Of a DNA stretch of 64,000 bases, positions 37,527 through 45,919 are shown one piece after another; the first letter of the stretch is position 1; the number at the start of each line of letters is the position of its first letter. Under the pieces are notes generated by a model. It worked only from the letters and a program-made list of their open reading frames with translations, had not been told where the DNA came from and did not search any database. The stretch comes from CAZMZW01 sp964571135 (GTDB lineage Bacteria; Chloroflexota; Anaerolineae; Anaerolineales; Anaerolineaceae). The position numbers were made by a program, and so were the translations under genes. Location: positions 124,001 through 188,000 of the forward strand of contig CAZMZW010000003.1 of NCBI GenBank assembly GCA_964571135.1. Direction: 5' to 3'.

Positions 37527-38771
37527 TTACCTCCTTTTTACTATTGTCGGTGTTGACAAAACTTGGTTGGTAACAGTAGCAATTGCACCGATAACAACTG
37601 CGTCACTGCCGAACTCGGAAAGCAAAATTTGCACATCTTGATTCAGGTCTGGCAAAGTATGGTTTTTTACGCTATTAATGATTGCGGGTAAGAGATGGCT
37701 TCCGGCAATGCTTATTGGCCCGCCTACGATAACTTTATCTGGATTAAGAACATTAATGAGCCCGGCAATTCCAATTCCAATGGCTTCGCCCGCTTCTGAA
37801 AATAATTCCAAGCTATCCTGATCACCTGCATCCGCCGCTTGTTTAAGAATTGAAATGGATAATGGAGCGTGTTGGTCCATCATCAGAGATGAAATGAGTG
37901 AACTCGGTTTTTTCCCTAATCTGGCATTTGTGCGGTTGAGGATTGTGCTCTCGTTGGCATAGGTTTCCCAACAACCCAGATTTCCGCAATCACAAAGGTT
38001 GTGATATGGTTCAGCGATGATTGGTAAATGTCCGATCTCACCGGCATAACCATTTCTACCGCGGTAAAGTTTGCCGTTCAGGAATAAACCGCTGCCAATG
38101 CCTTTTCCGATAAAAACAAAAATAAAATCACTCGTCCTTCGCGCTACACCGTAAATATGTTCGCCTAATGTGGCTGCATTTGCATCATTTTCAATATATA
38201 TTTCCCGCAACCCTGTGGCTTCAGTAAGGATTTTCCGTAACGGTACATCCCGCCAATTAAAATGAGGTGCGTAGATCAATGTATCCCCATTCGTATCCAC
38301 CAAACCCGGGACTGCCAATCCCAAACCTAGGATTCGGTTATCTTTTTCTTTGCATTCGGCCATCGCTTCCATTACCAGATCAAGCATTATGGCCACTGCT
38401 TCTTCCAGAATAATTTTTGAATTAATGGGTTTTTTTTTCGACCAGAGGGTCTGACCGCCGATATCTGTGATCATCACAGAAATCAGATCCAGACTAAGAT
38501 CTATGCCGATAATGAATCCTGCTTGCGGATTAACTTCTAAATATGTGACTGGTCGGCCAATTCCTCCTATAGAATTTTTCCCGGTTTCTCGCAGCAGATC
38601 GCGTTCGATCAATTCCTGCACTAGGCTAGATGCAGTGGATTTATTCAACCCAACCCGAGCTGCTAATTTTGCGCGAAACGCTTTCGATTTATGATAAAAA
38701 ACATAGTTCAGAACTGATGAGAGATTTTTTTCGCGAAGAAAGGTATTATTTGTAACAGAAGAGGTGATCAT
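37527..38771 (-). CDS. xylR: ROK-family transcriptional regulator, XylR-like
   Basis: 414 residues from the ATG at 38771. The N-terminal winged helix (SKAFRAKLAARVGLNKSTASSLVQELIERDLL, then GRPV) is followed by a ROK sugar-sensing domain: IIGIDLSLDLI, GLAVPGLVD, IENDANAATLGEHIYG, GKGIGSGLFLNGKLYRG, GEIGHLPI, and zinc ligands CDCGNLGCWE. It is the first gene of the sugar operon. A palindrome matching Bacillus xylose operators lies 8 bases upstream of its ATG, so it probably represses itself and the importer until xylose binds. A TTG at 38798 lies within the operator, around the predicted transcription start, and is less likely. Confidence 0.85.
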   Translation of the reverse strand: MITSSVTNNTFLREKNLSSVLNYVFYHKSKAFRAKLAARVGLNKSTASSLVQELIERDLLRETGKNSIGGIGRPVTYLEVNPQAGFIIGIDLSLDLISVMITDIGGQTLWSKKKPINSKIILEEAVAIMLDLVMEAMAECKEKDNRILGLGLAVPGLVDTNGDTLIYAPHFNWRDVPLRKILTEATGLREIYIENDANAATLGEHIYGVARRTSDFIFVFIGKGIGSGLFLNGKLYRGRNGYAGEIGHLPIIAEPYHNLCDCGNLGCWETYANESTILNRTNARLGKKPSSLISSLMMDQHAPLSISILKQAADAGDQDSLELFSEAGEAIGIGIAGLINVLNPDKVIVGGPISIAGSHLLPAIINSVKNHTLPDLNQDVQILLSEFGSDAVVIGAIATVTNQVLSTPTIVKRR

Positions 38772-38778
38772 GGTTGAG

Positions 38779-38803
38779 TTAGTTTGTTTCCACAACAAAC
38801 TAA
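38779..38803 (-). promoter_or_regulatory. xylO: Xylose-type operator (ROK/XylR binding palindrome)
   Basis: Perfect 10-bp arms TTAGTTTGTT and AACAAACTAA around a 5-base centre (TCCAC on the plus strand). The arms equal, from memory, those of the Bacillus xyl operator. It overlaps the last base of the -10 box and lies just before the regulator's ATG, an ideal place to block transcription. Confidence 0.85.
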
Positions 38804-38831
38804 TTATATAACAAACAAAATCAAATTACAA
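38803..38831 (-). promoter_or_regulatory. Promoter of the xylR-transporter operon
   Basis: Minus strand: -35 TTGTAA (38826-38831), 17-base spacer, perfect -10 TATAAT (38803-38808). The predicted start is near 38796, inside the operator, giving a short leader of about 25 bases without a clear ribosome site. Confidence 0.75.
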
Positions 38832-38886
38832 CAACCAATATTTTTTTGAAGCAATTATTTCATTATTTTGAATTTAATTGTTTTTA

Positions 38887-39816
38887 TTATTTTGCTTTAG
38901 CTACGATATCCTCAACCAGCATCTGGGTCTTTACCGAATCCCCCAAATTAGTCTGGGGCTGCTCGCGGGTTTCCACGCAGTGCAAAAAGTGCTCAATCTG
39001 CCCCACGAATCCCCGCCCGTATAAATTGGAATTCCAGGTGCTGTCATACGGTTCCTTCCAGGATTGGATGGTTTCATTCTGGATGAATTGCATATCGGAA
39101 AAGACATTCAGCTTCAGGGTGGCACTATCGCCGTTCAATTCATAATTCTCATACCAGCGTCCGGCTTGCAGGCTGGCGGTCATTGTCACAAGTCCGCCTT
39201 TTTCGAGCTGAAGCAGACTAGCTACATCCACCACCAGGCCATCCTTTCGGATATTTGCTTCAGTTCTTAGGGCTTTTGCTTCTCCGCTAAAAAAGCGGAT
39301 CGCATCAATAACATGTACCAGTTCTTCGGAAATATGCATCCATAATCCTTTGAAACCTGGCTTTGAGCGGCTTTTTTGGAAATTGGCCAGGGAGATGGTG
39401 CGCTGCCCCCACATTTCTTTGGCTTTCACGCTTAAAGGTGCATAGCGGCGGTTAAAAGCGATCATTGCCACTCGCTTTTTGGCATCTGCCAGTTTCGCCA
39501 GTTCCTTCGCTTCTGCTGAACTTTGAGTAGCTGGTTTTTCCATGAAAACATCCAACCCTGCATTCAGGCAGGTTCTTACCAGTTCGGCATGAGTGGGGGT
39601 GGGGGTCAGGATGAAAGCACAGTCTGCTTTCCAGCTCAACAATTCCTCCAGGCTGGTTGTCCATTTGGCAATTCGGTATTGTTCGGCCAGGCTCTTTACT
39701 TTCTCGATTGTGCGGCTGTGGAAGAATAACTCCACATCCGGCATGGCAGTTAAAACAGGTAAATGACCTTTCTGGGCAATGCCTCCCAATCCAATTACAG
39801 CGATGCGATGTTTCAT
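38887..39816 (-). CDS. Gfo/Idh/MocA-family oxidoreductase
   Basis: 309 residues from the ATG at 39816 (GGAG upstream). The N-terminal NAD(P)-binding fold reads RIAVIGLGGIAQKGHLPVL; the family's EKP motif is present (LDVFMEKPATQSS). A C-terminal substrate domain follows with HVIDAIRFFSG. Such enzymes oxidise or reduce sugars, inositols or related hydroxy acids. It lies between the xylose-type operon (same strand, downstream) and a divergently transcribed glycyl radical enzyme, so it may belong to either pathway. Confidence 0.8.
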   Translation of the reverse strand: MKHRIAVIGLGGIAQKGHLPVLTAMPDVELFFHSRTIEKVKSLAEQYRIAKWTTSLEELLSWKADCAFILTPTPTHAELVRTCLNAGLDVFMEKPATQSSAEAKELAKLADAKKRVAMIAFNRRYAPLSVKAKEMWGQRTISLANFQKSRSKPGFKGLWMHISEELVHVIDAIRFFSGEAKALRTEANIRKDGLVVDVASLLQLEKGGLVTMTASLQAGRWYENYELNGDSATLKLNVFSDMQFIQNETIQSWKEPYDSTWNSNLYGRGFVGQIEHFLHCVETREQPQTNLGDSVKTQMLVEDIVAKAK

Positions 39817-39929
39817 AATTGACTCCACGGGGTTAATAATTTCAGGATGGAATTATTTAATTCCTCTGGCAATCCTGCTGCCGAATAAATTATAATAACA
39901 TTTGATTTTTTCGGAGAACAAGGAAATCT

Positions 39930-42461
39930 ATGACAACCAACCAAAAAGAAAATCAGACAATTCCCTGGTGGGTCAAGAGCAAAGCCCCCTGGGAAGGGGA
40001 GATATTTCGCAAGATGAATTTGCAGCCTTCAAATACGGCTGTGGCGCGGATCCAGAAGATCCGCGCTTCCCTCCTCGACCATTACGAGGATGGCAAACGG
40101 CGTTTATCCTGCACTCAGGCAATGATCGTCACCCGATCTTACCAGGAGACCGAGGGATTACACCCTGCCATCCGCCGTGCACTTTCCATGAAAAAAGTAC
40201 TTTCCGAAATACCTATTTCCCTGACCCCACACCAGTTATTGATGGGCACCCAGTCCAGCGGACCCAACATCATAGATTTCGATCCTTACTTCATGCCCTA
40301 TTCACCTCAAGAATGGGAACAGGAAGCCGATCTGGGTTCTTATATTGATGAAGCTGCCACCCGCTATGTTTTTTTTGAGGACGACCGCAAAGCTTTTAAA
40401 GAGACGATCTGGCCATACTGGAAAACCCGAGCCCGAGAGATCTATTTCTTCAACGAGTTAAAATCCTACGATCCTGAAGCCTGGAACTACATCAAAAATG
40501 GGCATGCTGCCTTGTATTCACCTCTGGTGGGTAACGGACTGGCCCATACCATCCAGGATTACTCTACTTTTCTGAATAAAGGTGTCATTGCTATTCAGGC
40601 TGAGATAAGAGCTGAGATGGAAAAGATCGAATCTGCCAATCCGCATGGCATGCAGGATTTTGAACGCCGCAATATGTACCAGGCCATGTTGATTGTCTCG
40701 GATGGTTTAATGGTCTATGCCCACCGTAATGCAGAATTGGCTCGTCAGTTGGCGGGTGAGGAAAAAGACCCGGTGCGCAAAGCTGAATTATTGGAAATGG
40801 CGCGTATCTGTGATAAGGTCCCTGCCTATCCGGCTGAAACCTGGTGGGAAGCGCTGCAAGCCTTCGATATGCTCCGTGCCTGTACCTGTATGACCGAAAG
40901 CGGTGATTCCCACTCTGCCGGGCGCTTTGATCTCTATATGCTGCCTTTTCTTGAGGCGGATCTGCAGGCAGGGCGAATCAACAAAGAAAAAGCTCAGGAA
41001 TTGCTGGAATGCTTATTCCTGAAGTGGAATGAAACCCGTGCTTTTAAGCTCAAGTTGAGCGTGGGCAGCGCCGGTGGTAGCAATAACGGCAAGATCAATC
41101 TCGGCGGGATAGATCAATACGGCCGGGATGTGACCAATCAGCTTTCTTATATGCTCCTGGAAGCGCATGCGCATGTGCATTTGAATGATCCCAATCTCGC
41201 AGTCCGCCTTCACCGTGAAACCCCAGATGATTTTCTGCGCCAATCTCTTGAGGTGGTCCGTCTGGGAGGCGGATTGCCTATTTTGATCAATGATGAAGCC
41301 ATTATTCCCTCCCTGGTAAGCTGCTGCAATGTTGAGCTGAAGGATGCCCGCAATTACGGCGATGTTGGCTGCCAGGAGAACGTGACCGACCCCAATTTTG
41401 GCGGGGCAGATATGAATGGACGCTGCAATTCCGGATGGATCAATTTACCCAAACCGATTGAGTTAGCTCTAAACAATGGTAAAAATCCTATTAATGGCAT
41501 CCAGGTTGGACCGCAGACGGGTGACCCGCGTACCTTTGTCCGGATGGATGATTTCCTCACGGCGGTAAAAATTCAGATCGATTTTGCGGTCAAAATGAAT
41601 GTGATCGCGAATAATGTCTATGACTTTACTTTTTCAAGATATTATCCGGTAGTGTTTCATAACCTGATGCATCCCGGTCCACGCCATTCAGGTGTGGATA
41701 TGAATGCAGGCGGCTGTAAATACAATTCCACCGGCTGTCTGGCGATCGGGATGGCCAATGGCGGAGATATTCTTTCCTCGGTTGAACATTTGATTTTCAG
41801 ATCTAAATCCACCAATTGGCAGGTATTATTGGCCGCTCTTCAGGCAGATTGGGTGGGATATGAAGAATTGCGCCGTAAGGCAATTGCGGCTCCTAAATAT
41901 GGCTGTGATGATGAGACTGCCGATGGCTGGGTGCGAACCATGCTGGGGATGTACTATGACGCTTATGAAAGTCATGCCACCACCCATGGAGGGCATTTTG
42001 TCACTGGTTTGATCAGTATGTCCAATTATGTAACCGTGGGTAAAAATACCGGTGCCACCCCGGACGGACGCAAATCCGGCGAGCCGCTGGCGGATGCCAC
42101 CAGTCCCTCGTTGTATGCGCCTGTGGTTGGACCAACCGCCACCCACCGCTCCATGGCGCGCGCCATTGACCCTTACCGCGTACCCAATGGGGTTACTTTT
42201 AATCAGCGGTTTAATGCAACAGCCGTGATGACCGATCGTGAAATGAGCAAGTGGTCCGACCTGGTGCGTGAATTCGTGGATAGCAGCGGGGTGGAGGTGC
42301 AATACACCGTTGTGGATAGTGCCACCCTCCGCGAAGCCCAGCAAAATCCCAAAGAGTATCGCGACCTGTTTGTGCGCGTAGGCGGCTACAGCGCAGTGTT
42401 TGTGGAGTTAAGCAAAGAGGTGCAGGAATCCATCATCGCCAGGGCGGAGCAGGTTATTTGA
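39930..42461 (+). CDS. Glycyl radical enzyme (pyruvate formate-lyase-like), substrate unknown
   Basis: 843 residues, with the PFL-like barrel domain and C-terminal glycine-radical domain. The radical site is VRVGGYSAVF (Gly819). The catalytic cysteine is in NYGDVGCQENVTDP (Cys481, Glu483). This Gly-Cys-x-Glu pattern groups it with dehydratase/lyase-type glycyl radical enzymes rather than PFL (Cys-Cys), but Gln replaces the usual Val. The start at the ATG 39930 has AAGGAAATCT upstream. The activase gene overlaps its stop. The reaction is probably a radical dehydration or C-C, C-N or C-S cleavage of a small hydroxylated substrate. It implies strict anaerobic operation. Confidence 0.88.
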   Translation: MTTNQKENQTIPWWVKSKAPWEGEIFRKMNLQPSNTAVARIQKIRASLLDHYEDGKRRLSCTQAMIVTRSYQETEGLHPAIRRALSMKKVLSEIPISLTPHQLLMGTQSSGPNIIDFDPYFMPYSPQEWEQEADLGSYIDEAATRYVFFEDDRKAFKETIWPYWKTRAREIYFFNELKSYDPEAWNYIKNGHAALYSPLVGNGLAHTIQDYSTFLNKGVIAIQAEIRAEMEKIESANPHGMQDFERRNMYQAMLIVSDGLMVYAHRNAELARQLAGEEKDPVRKAELLEMARICDKVPAYPAETWWEALQAFDMLRACTCMTESGDSHSAGRFDLYMLPFLEADLQAGRINKEKAQELLECLFLKWNETRAFKLKLSVGSAGGSNNGKINLGGIDQYGRDVTNQLSYMLLEAHAHVHLNDPNLAVRLHRETPDDFLRQSLEVVRLGGGLPILINDEAIIPSLVSCCNVELKDARNYGDVGCQENVTDPNFGGADMNGRCNSGWINLPKPIELALNNGKNPINGIQVGPQTGDPRTFVRMDDFLTAVKIQIDFAVKMNVIANNVYDFTFSRYYPVVFHNLMHPGPRHSGVDMNAGGCKYNSTGCLAIGMANGGDILSSVEHLIFRSKSTNWQVLLAALQADWVGYEELRRKAIAAPKYGCDDETADGWVRTMLGMYYDAYESHATTHGGHFVTGLISMSNYVTVGKNTGATPDGRKSGEPLADATSPSLYAPVVGPTATHRSMARAIDPYRVPNGVTFNQRFNATAVMTDREMSKWSDLVREFVDSSGVEVQYTVVDSATLREAQQNPKEYRDLFVRVGGYSAVFVELSKEVQESIIARAEQVI

Positions 42462-43381
42462 AAGGGATTGTTACCCATATTCAGCGTTATTCCATCCACG
42501 ACGGTCCGGGGATTCGCACTGTCGTGTTTTTCAAAGGCTGTCCGTTGAGCTGCCTGTGGTGCTGCAACCCGGAAACCCAGTCCTTCAAACCGGAATTGGA
42601 GTTCATTAAAAACATTTGCCAGCAGTGCGGGCAGTGTGTGAAAATTTGTCCTGAAAAAGCGGTAAACCCGGATCTCTTTTGCCAGGAACAGAAGAAAATC
42701 GATCGTCAGAAATGCACAGTTTGTGGAAAATGTTCTTTGGTTTGTCCCAGCGGCGCTCTTAAAATCGTCGGAGAAGTAATGGAAGCGGAAGCCATTCTCC
42801 CGCTGATAAAAAAAGATGGCGCTTTTTACCGCCGTTCAGGGGGCGGGATTACACTCTCTGGTGGAGAGCCTTTATCCCAGCCCGATTTTGCCGTTCATTT
42901 GTTAAGAGCATGCCATGATCTTAATATCAGTACTGCCATCGAGACCTGTGGATTGGCTGCGCAGAATGTATTCGAACAGATCCTCCCATATACTGACCTT
43001 TACCTTTTTGACATTAAGAACCTGGAACCATTAATGCATCAGAGGCTGACTGGTGCTACCAATGAATTGATCATCTCCAACTTACGCTGGCTGCGAAAAA
43101 AAACTGCACAGGTAATTTTGCGGCTGCCTTTGATACCGCGGTTAAATATGGATAAGGAAAATCTGCAATCAATCTCCAGGTTGGTCAATGATTTGGAAAT
43201 TGAAGAAGTGAATCTAATGCCTTTCCACCAGATGGGTAAGGATAAATATTCTCATTTAGGCAGGGATTATCAGTTGGCTGAGCAAATTGAATTACGTTTG
43301 GATGAGAAAGAAAAGAAGAATTTAGTAAAGTTTCAAGATTTCTTAAGGTCTGAAAAAGTAAATGTGGTGATTGGGGGGTAA
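42458..43381 (+). CDS. Glycyl-radical-enzyme activating protein (radical SAM)
   Basis: 307 residues. The radical-SAM cluster motif is FKGCPLSCLWCCNPE (CxxxCxxC), preceded by the activase signature SIHDGPGIRTVVF. An inserted two-cluster ferredoxin domain (CQQCGQCVKICPEKA and CTVCGKCSLVCPSGA) is typical of activases for GDH/CutC-type enzymes, not of PflA. GGITLSGGEPL is the SAM-contacting GGE. It uses a TTG start overlapping the enzyme's stop codon (TTGA), so the two are translationally coupled. It installs the radical on Gly819 of the upstream enzyme. Confidence 0.92.
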   Translation: MKGIVTHIQRYSIHDGPGIRTVVFFKGCPLSCLWCCNPETQSFKPELEFIKNICQQCGQCVKICPEKAVNPDLFCQEQKKIDRQKCTVCGKCSLVCPSGALKIVGEVMEAEAILPLIKKDGAFYRRSGGGITLSGGEPLSQPDFAVHLLRACHDLNISTAIETCGLAAQNVFEQILPYTDLYLFDIKNLEPLMHQRLTGATNELIISNLRWLRKKTAQVILRLPLIPRLNMDKENLQSISRLVNDLEIEEVNLMPFHQMGKDKYSHLGRDYQLAEQIELRLDEKEKKNLVKFQDFLRSEKVNVVIGG

Positions 43382-43429
43382 AGAAATTAATTTAACTTCG
43401 TTCGTCTATTTTGGTTTTTTCTGAAGGAG

Positions 43430-43744
43430 TTAAAGGTTATCAGCCATTTTATCTGAACTAGACCGAATCCTGAACTCCTTGAATTCATTAGTGGCGGTCT
43501 GCCAATGTGAATCCACTTTGGAAACCAGACCACCCCGGGGTCCTTCCTTCAAATACACAAGCATTTTTTCCAGAACTGATCTTGAACCTTCAGCCAAAAC
43601 TTCCACCCGCCCATCCCAAAGATTGCGTACCCAACCGGTTAATTGCAGTTCTTCTGCATGGTAGCTCGCAAAGAAACGGAATCCAACCCCCTGCACTGCA
43701 CCTTCCACAAGGGCGTGCAGTCTTTCTTTTTTCTCTTCTGTCAT
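43430..43744 (-). CDS. acyP: Acylphosphatase
   Basis: 104 residues. It hydrolyses acyl phosphates. Motifs: HALVEGAVQGVGFRFFA with the catalytic Arg, and TGWVRNLWDGRVEVLAEG with the catalytic Asn. Slightly longer than usual because of a polar tail. It is the last gene on this strand after the HEAT-repeat gene (40 bases apart). Confidence 0.92.
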   Translation of the reverse strand: MTEEKKERLHALVEGAVQGVGFRFFASYHAEELQLTGWVRNLWDGRVEVLAEGSRSVLEKMLVYLKEGPRGGLVSKVDSHWQTATNEFKEFRIRSSSDKMADNL

Positions 43745-43784
43745 TATTTATCTTTTGTCTGAATAAAAATCACGAATGAGTTTT

Positions 43785-44735
43785 TCACAGGTTAATCCCA
43801 AAAGTATGCTGATCTTCTGTGAAGGATAGATTATCCAACGCTTCCTCGATGATATCGGCCTCTTCCTCATCTTCTGCTTTTTCCAGGAGATCTTCCAGCG
43901 TATCCCGGGCATCTTCTCCGCCGATCTTGGATAGTGACCACATGGCCGCCATGCGGACATCCCAATCCTCGTTTTCATCGATTGCTTTCTCATTGAGTGT
44001 ATCCCGTGCACTGACCAGTTCCAATTCACCAGCTGCACGAATAGCCTCAATCTTAACATCCTCATCATGGTGATCGATCATTTCCAGCACCTGGTTTTCC
44101 CATTTACGGTCCAATGAGCGGCCCATTGCATATAAAGCGCTGGAAATCCTGCGGGTGTCTTTTTCCTGGTATGCTTTATTGATCAATGGCGACACTTCTT
44201 TGCGGCTGGAATAGCCTAGTGCTTCCAGTGCCTTGCTTTGGATTCCAGGATCTTCCGAGTTTTGCAGCACATCCAGTAGTAATTCTTCAATTTCTTTAAG
44301 CGAATTGGCAGGGATCTCTTCTAATTCTCCCAACTGGACAAATTTGCCAAAAGCCCTGGCTGCGGCTGCTTTAACTTCATTGCTTGGGTCATGCCTCAGA
44401 AGATCTAAAAGAATGGGAATTAATTGTGGTTTTTCGCTTTCCCACAGCAGTCCGAGGGCATGGCTGCGCACAGATGCTTCAGGATCGCTTAAAGTAAATT
44501 GAGCAAAGTCATCAAAACATAATAAAGTGTCTGCTTCTAATAACGGTTCAAGATCTGCCATTAAGACAGCCCGTCTTTTAGGGTCAACCTTTTCCCAAAT
44601 ATTCTTAATTAAATTTAAGTTTTCAGCCAAAATATCTGAAAATGCATGCAGGTATTTAGGCGGAAAGGGGCGGTTGTTATCCAACAGCGCCCCAATCAGT
44701 TCTGCAAAATCAACTTTTCGAATATCTTCTTCCAT
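43785..44735 (-). CDS. HEAT-repeat protein
   Basis: 316 acidic residues made of repeated helix pairs: DPEASVRSHALGLLWE, DPSNEVKAAAARAFGKF, DPGIQSKALEALGY, DEDVKIEAIRAAGEL, NEDWDVRMAAMWSLSKIGG. This is the PBS-lyase-type HEAT pattern, used as a protein-binding scaffold. No catalytic residues are seen. It follows the site-2 protease gene by three bases, so both are in one operon; it could bind a substrate or partner of that pathway, but that is inference. Confidence 0.8.
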   Translation of the reverse strand: MEEDIRKVDFAELIGALLDNNRPFPPKYLHAFSDILAENLNLIKNIWEKVDPKRRAVLMADLEPLLEADTLLCFDDFAQFTLSDPEASVRSHALGLLWESEKPQLIPILLDLLRHDPSNEVKAAAARAFGKFVQLGELEEIPANSLKEIEELLLDVLQNSEDPGIQSKALEALGYSSRKEVSPLINKAYQEKDTRRISSALYAMGRSLDRKWENQVLEMIDHHDEDVKIEAIRAAGELELVSARDTLNEKAIDENEDWDVRMAAMWSLSKIGGEDARDTLEDLLEKAEDEEEADIIEEALDNLSFTEDQHTFGINL

Positions 44736-44738
44736 CTC

Positions 44739-45818
44739 TTATTTGGGCAATACGATCGGATTGATAAAGTCTTGAATAAAGGTAAACGCCATAACAGCCA
44801 GAAGGATGGTGAACCCAATGGCATGTACGGCATTTTCGAACTTGGCTGGCACTTTTTTATTAAAAAGAAGTTCCGGGATCATGAAAAAGATGTGGCCACC
44901 ATCCACTGCCGGAATTGGAAGAAGGTTGGAAAATCCAAGTGCGGCTGAGATAACCCCAAAAAAGCTGACCATGCTCAGAAATATCGACTTAGGGTCAAAA
45001 TTGGTTGCCTGTTCCGATTCTGTGCGGACCTGCGCATACATATCATAAATACCTTTTGGGCTGACCAGGCGCATTTGGGAAGAGTCCACCTGACCTTGAA
45101 TTAACATCGAGGGGAGCATCAATAATTGTCTGCCCATCTGAAAAGTGGCTTGAATTCCACTTGGGAAGGCCTGGAAAAAATTAATTGGCAGTGTTGGATT
45201 ACCAAGTAGAATTCCCATGGCGCCTTCTCCAGCAGGAGGATTCGACCGTGGTGTGATACTTAAAGATACCTTTTTACCATTTCGGTTGAAGATCAGATTC
45301 ATCTCTTTTCCAAGATTCTGTTGGGTGATGCTGATGACCTGTTCCACTGAAGTGATTTTTTGTCCATTGATCTCCAGCAGAATATCGCTGTTGGAAATAC
45401 CCGCAATCGCCGCCGGAGAACCTGTGGTCACTTCTTTTATTTGGACAACATTGTATTGGGGCATTCCAATTTGGGATATTACAACGGCAAAAAGTATACT
45501 GGCAAGGATCAGGTTCATTGCCGGTCCGCCTAGAAATGTGGCCAGGCGTGCCCATTTATTGGCAGCTGATAAACCCCTTGCTGCTTGAGGATCTTCTTCA
45601 CCTTTAAATTTACAGAATCCGCCAAAAGGGATCCAGTTTAAAGTAAATAGTGTTCCTTTCCAGGTGAAAAGCTTTAATGCTCGCGGCGGAAACCCAATCC
45701 CAAATTCCTCCACCTCAATTTTACTTATCCGGCCAACAATAAAATGGCCGAATTCATGTAACAGAATAATGGTACCCAGTGCGAGAATAAACTCGACAAT
45801 TGAAATAATAGTATTCAA
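44739..45818 (-). CDS. rseP: Site-2 protease RseP-type (M50 intramembrane metalloprotease)
   Basis: 359 residues. The zinc site HEFGH lies in the first membrane helix (LALGTIILLHEFGHFIVG). A PDZ domain (about 120-195, VTTGSPAAIAGISNSDILLEINGQ) follows. The third zinc ligand is in NLLPIPAVDGGHIFF near the C-terminus. Such proteases cut membrane-anchored regulators or leftover signal peptides. It is the first gene of an operon with the HEAT protein. The usual neighbours dxr, cdsA or uppS are absent, in keeping with the mevalonate-type gene next door. Confidence 0.88.
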   Translation of the reverse strand: MNTIISIVEFILALGTIILLHEFGHFIVGRISKIEVEEFGIGFPPRALKLFTWKGTLFTLNWIPFGGFCKFKGEEDPQAARGLSAANKWARLATFLGGPAMNLILASILFAVVISQIGMPQYNVVQIKEVTTGSPAAIAGISNSDILLEINGQKITSVEQVISITQQNLGKEMNLIFNRNGKKVSLSITPRSNPPAGEGAMGILLGNPTLPINFFQAFPSGIQATFQMGRQLLMLPSMLIQGQVDSSQMRLVSPKGIYDMYAQVRTESEQATNFDPKSIFLSMVSFFGVISAALGFSNLLPIPAVDGGHIFFMIPELLFNKKVPAKFENAVHAIGFTILLAVMAFTFIQDFINPIVLPK

Positions 45819-45919
45819 AATGTTCTCCGAACTTCTTTATTTCCAGAATTAACGATTATACCTATTCAGCGGTGATTTTGTATTGGAATTATGTAAGAAA
45901 AAGATGATGAACGGATAGA

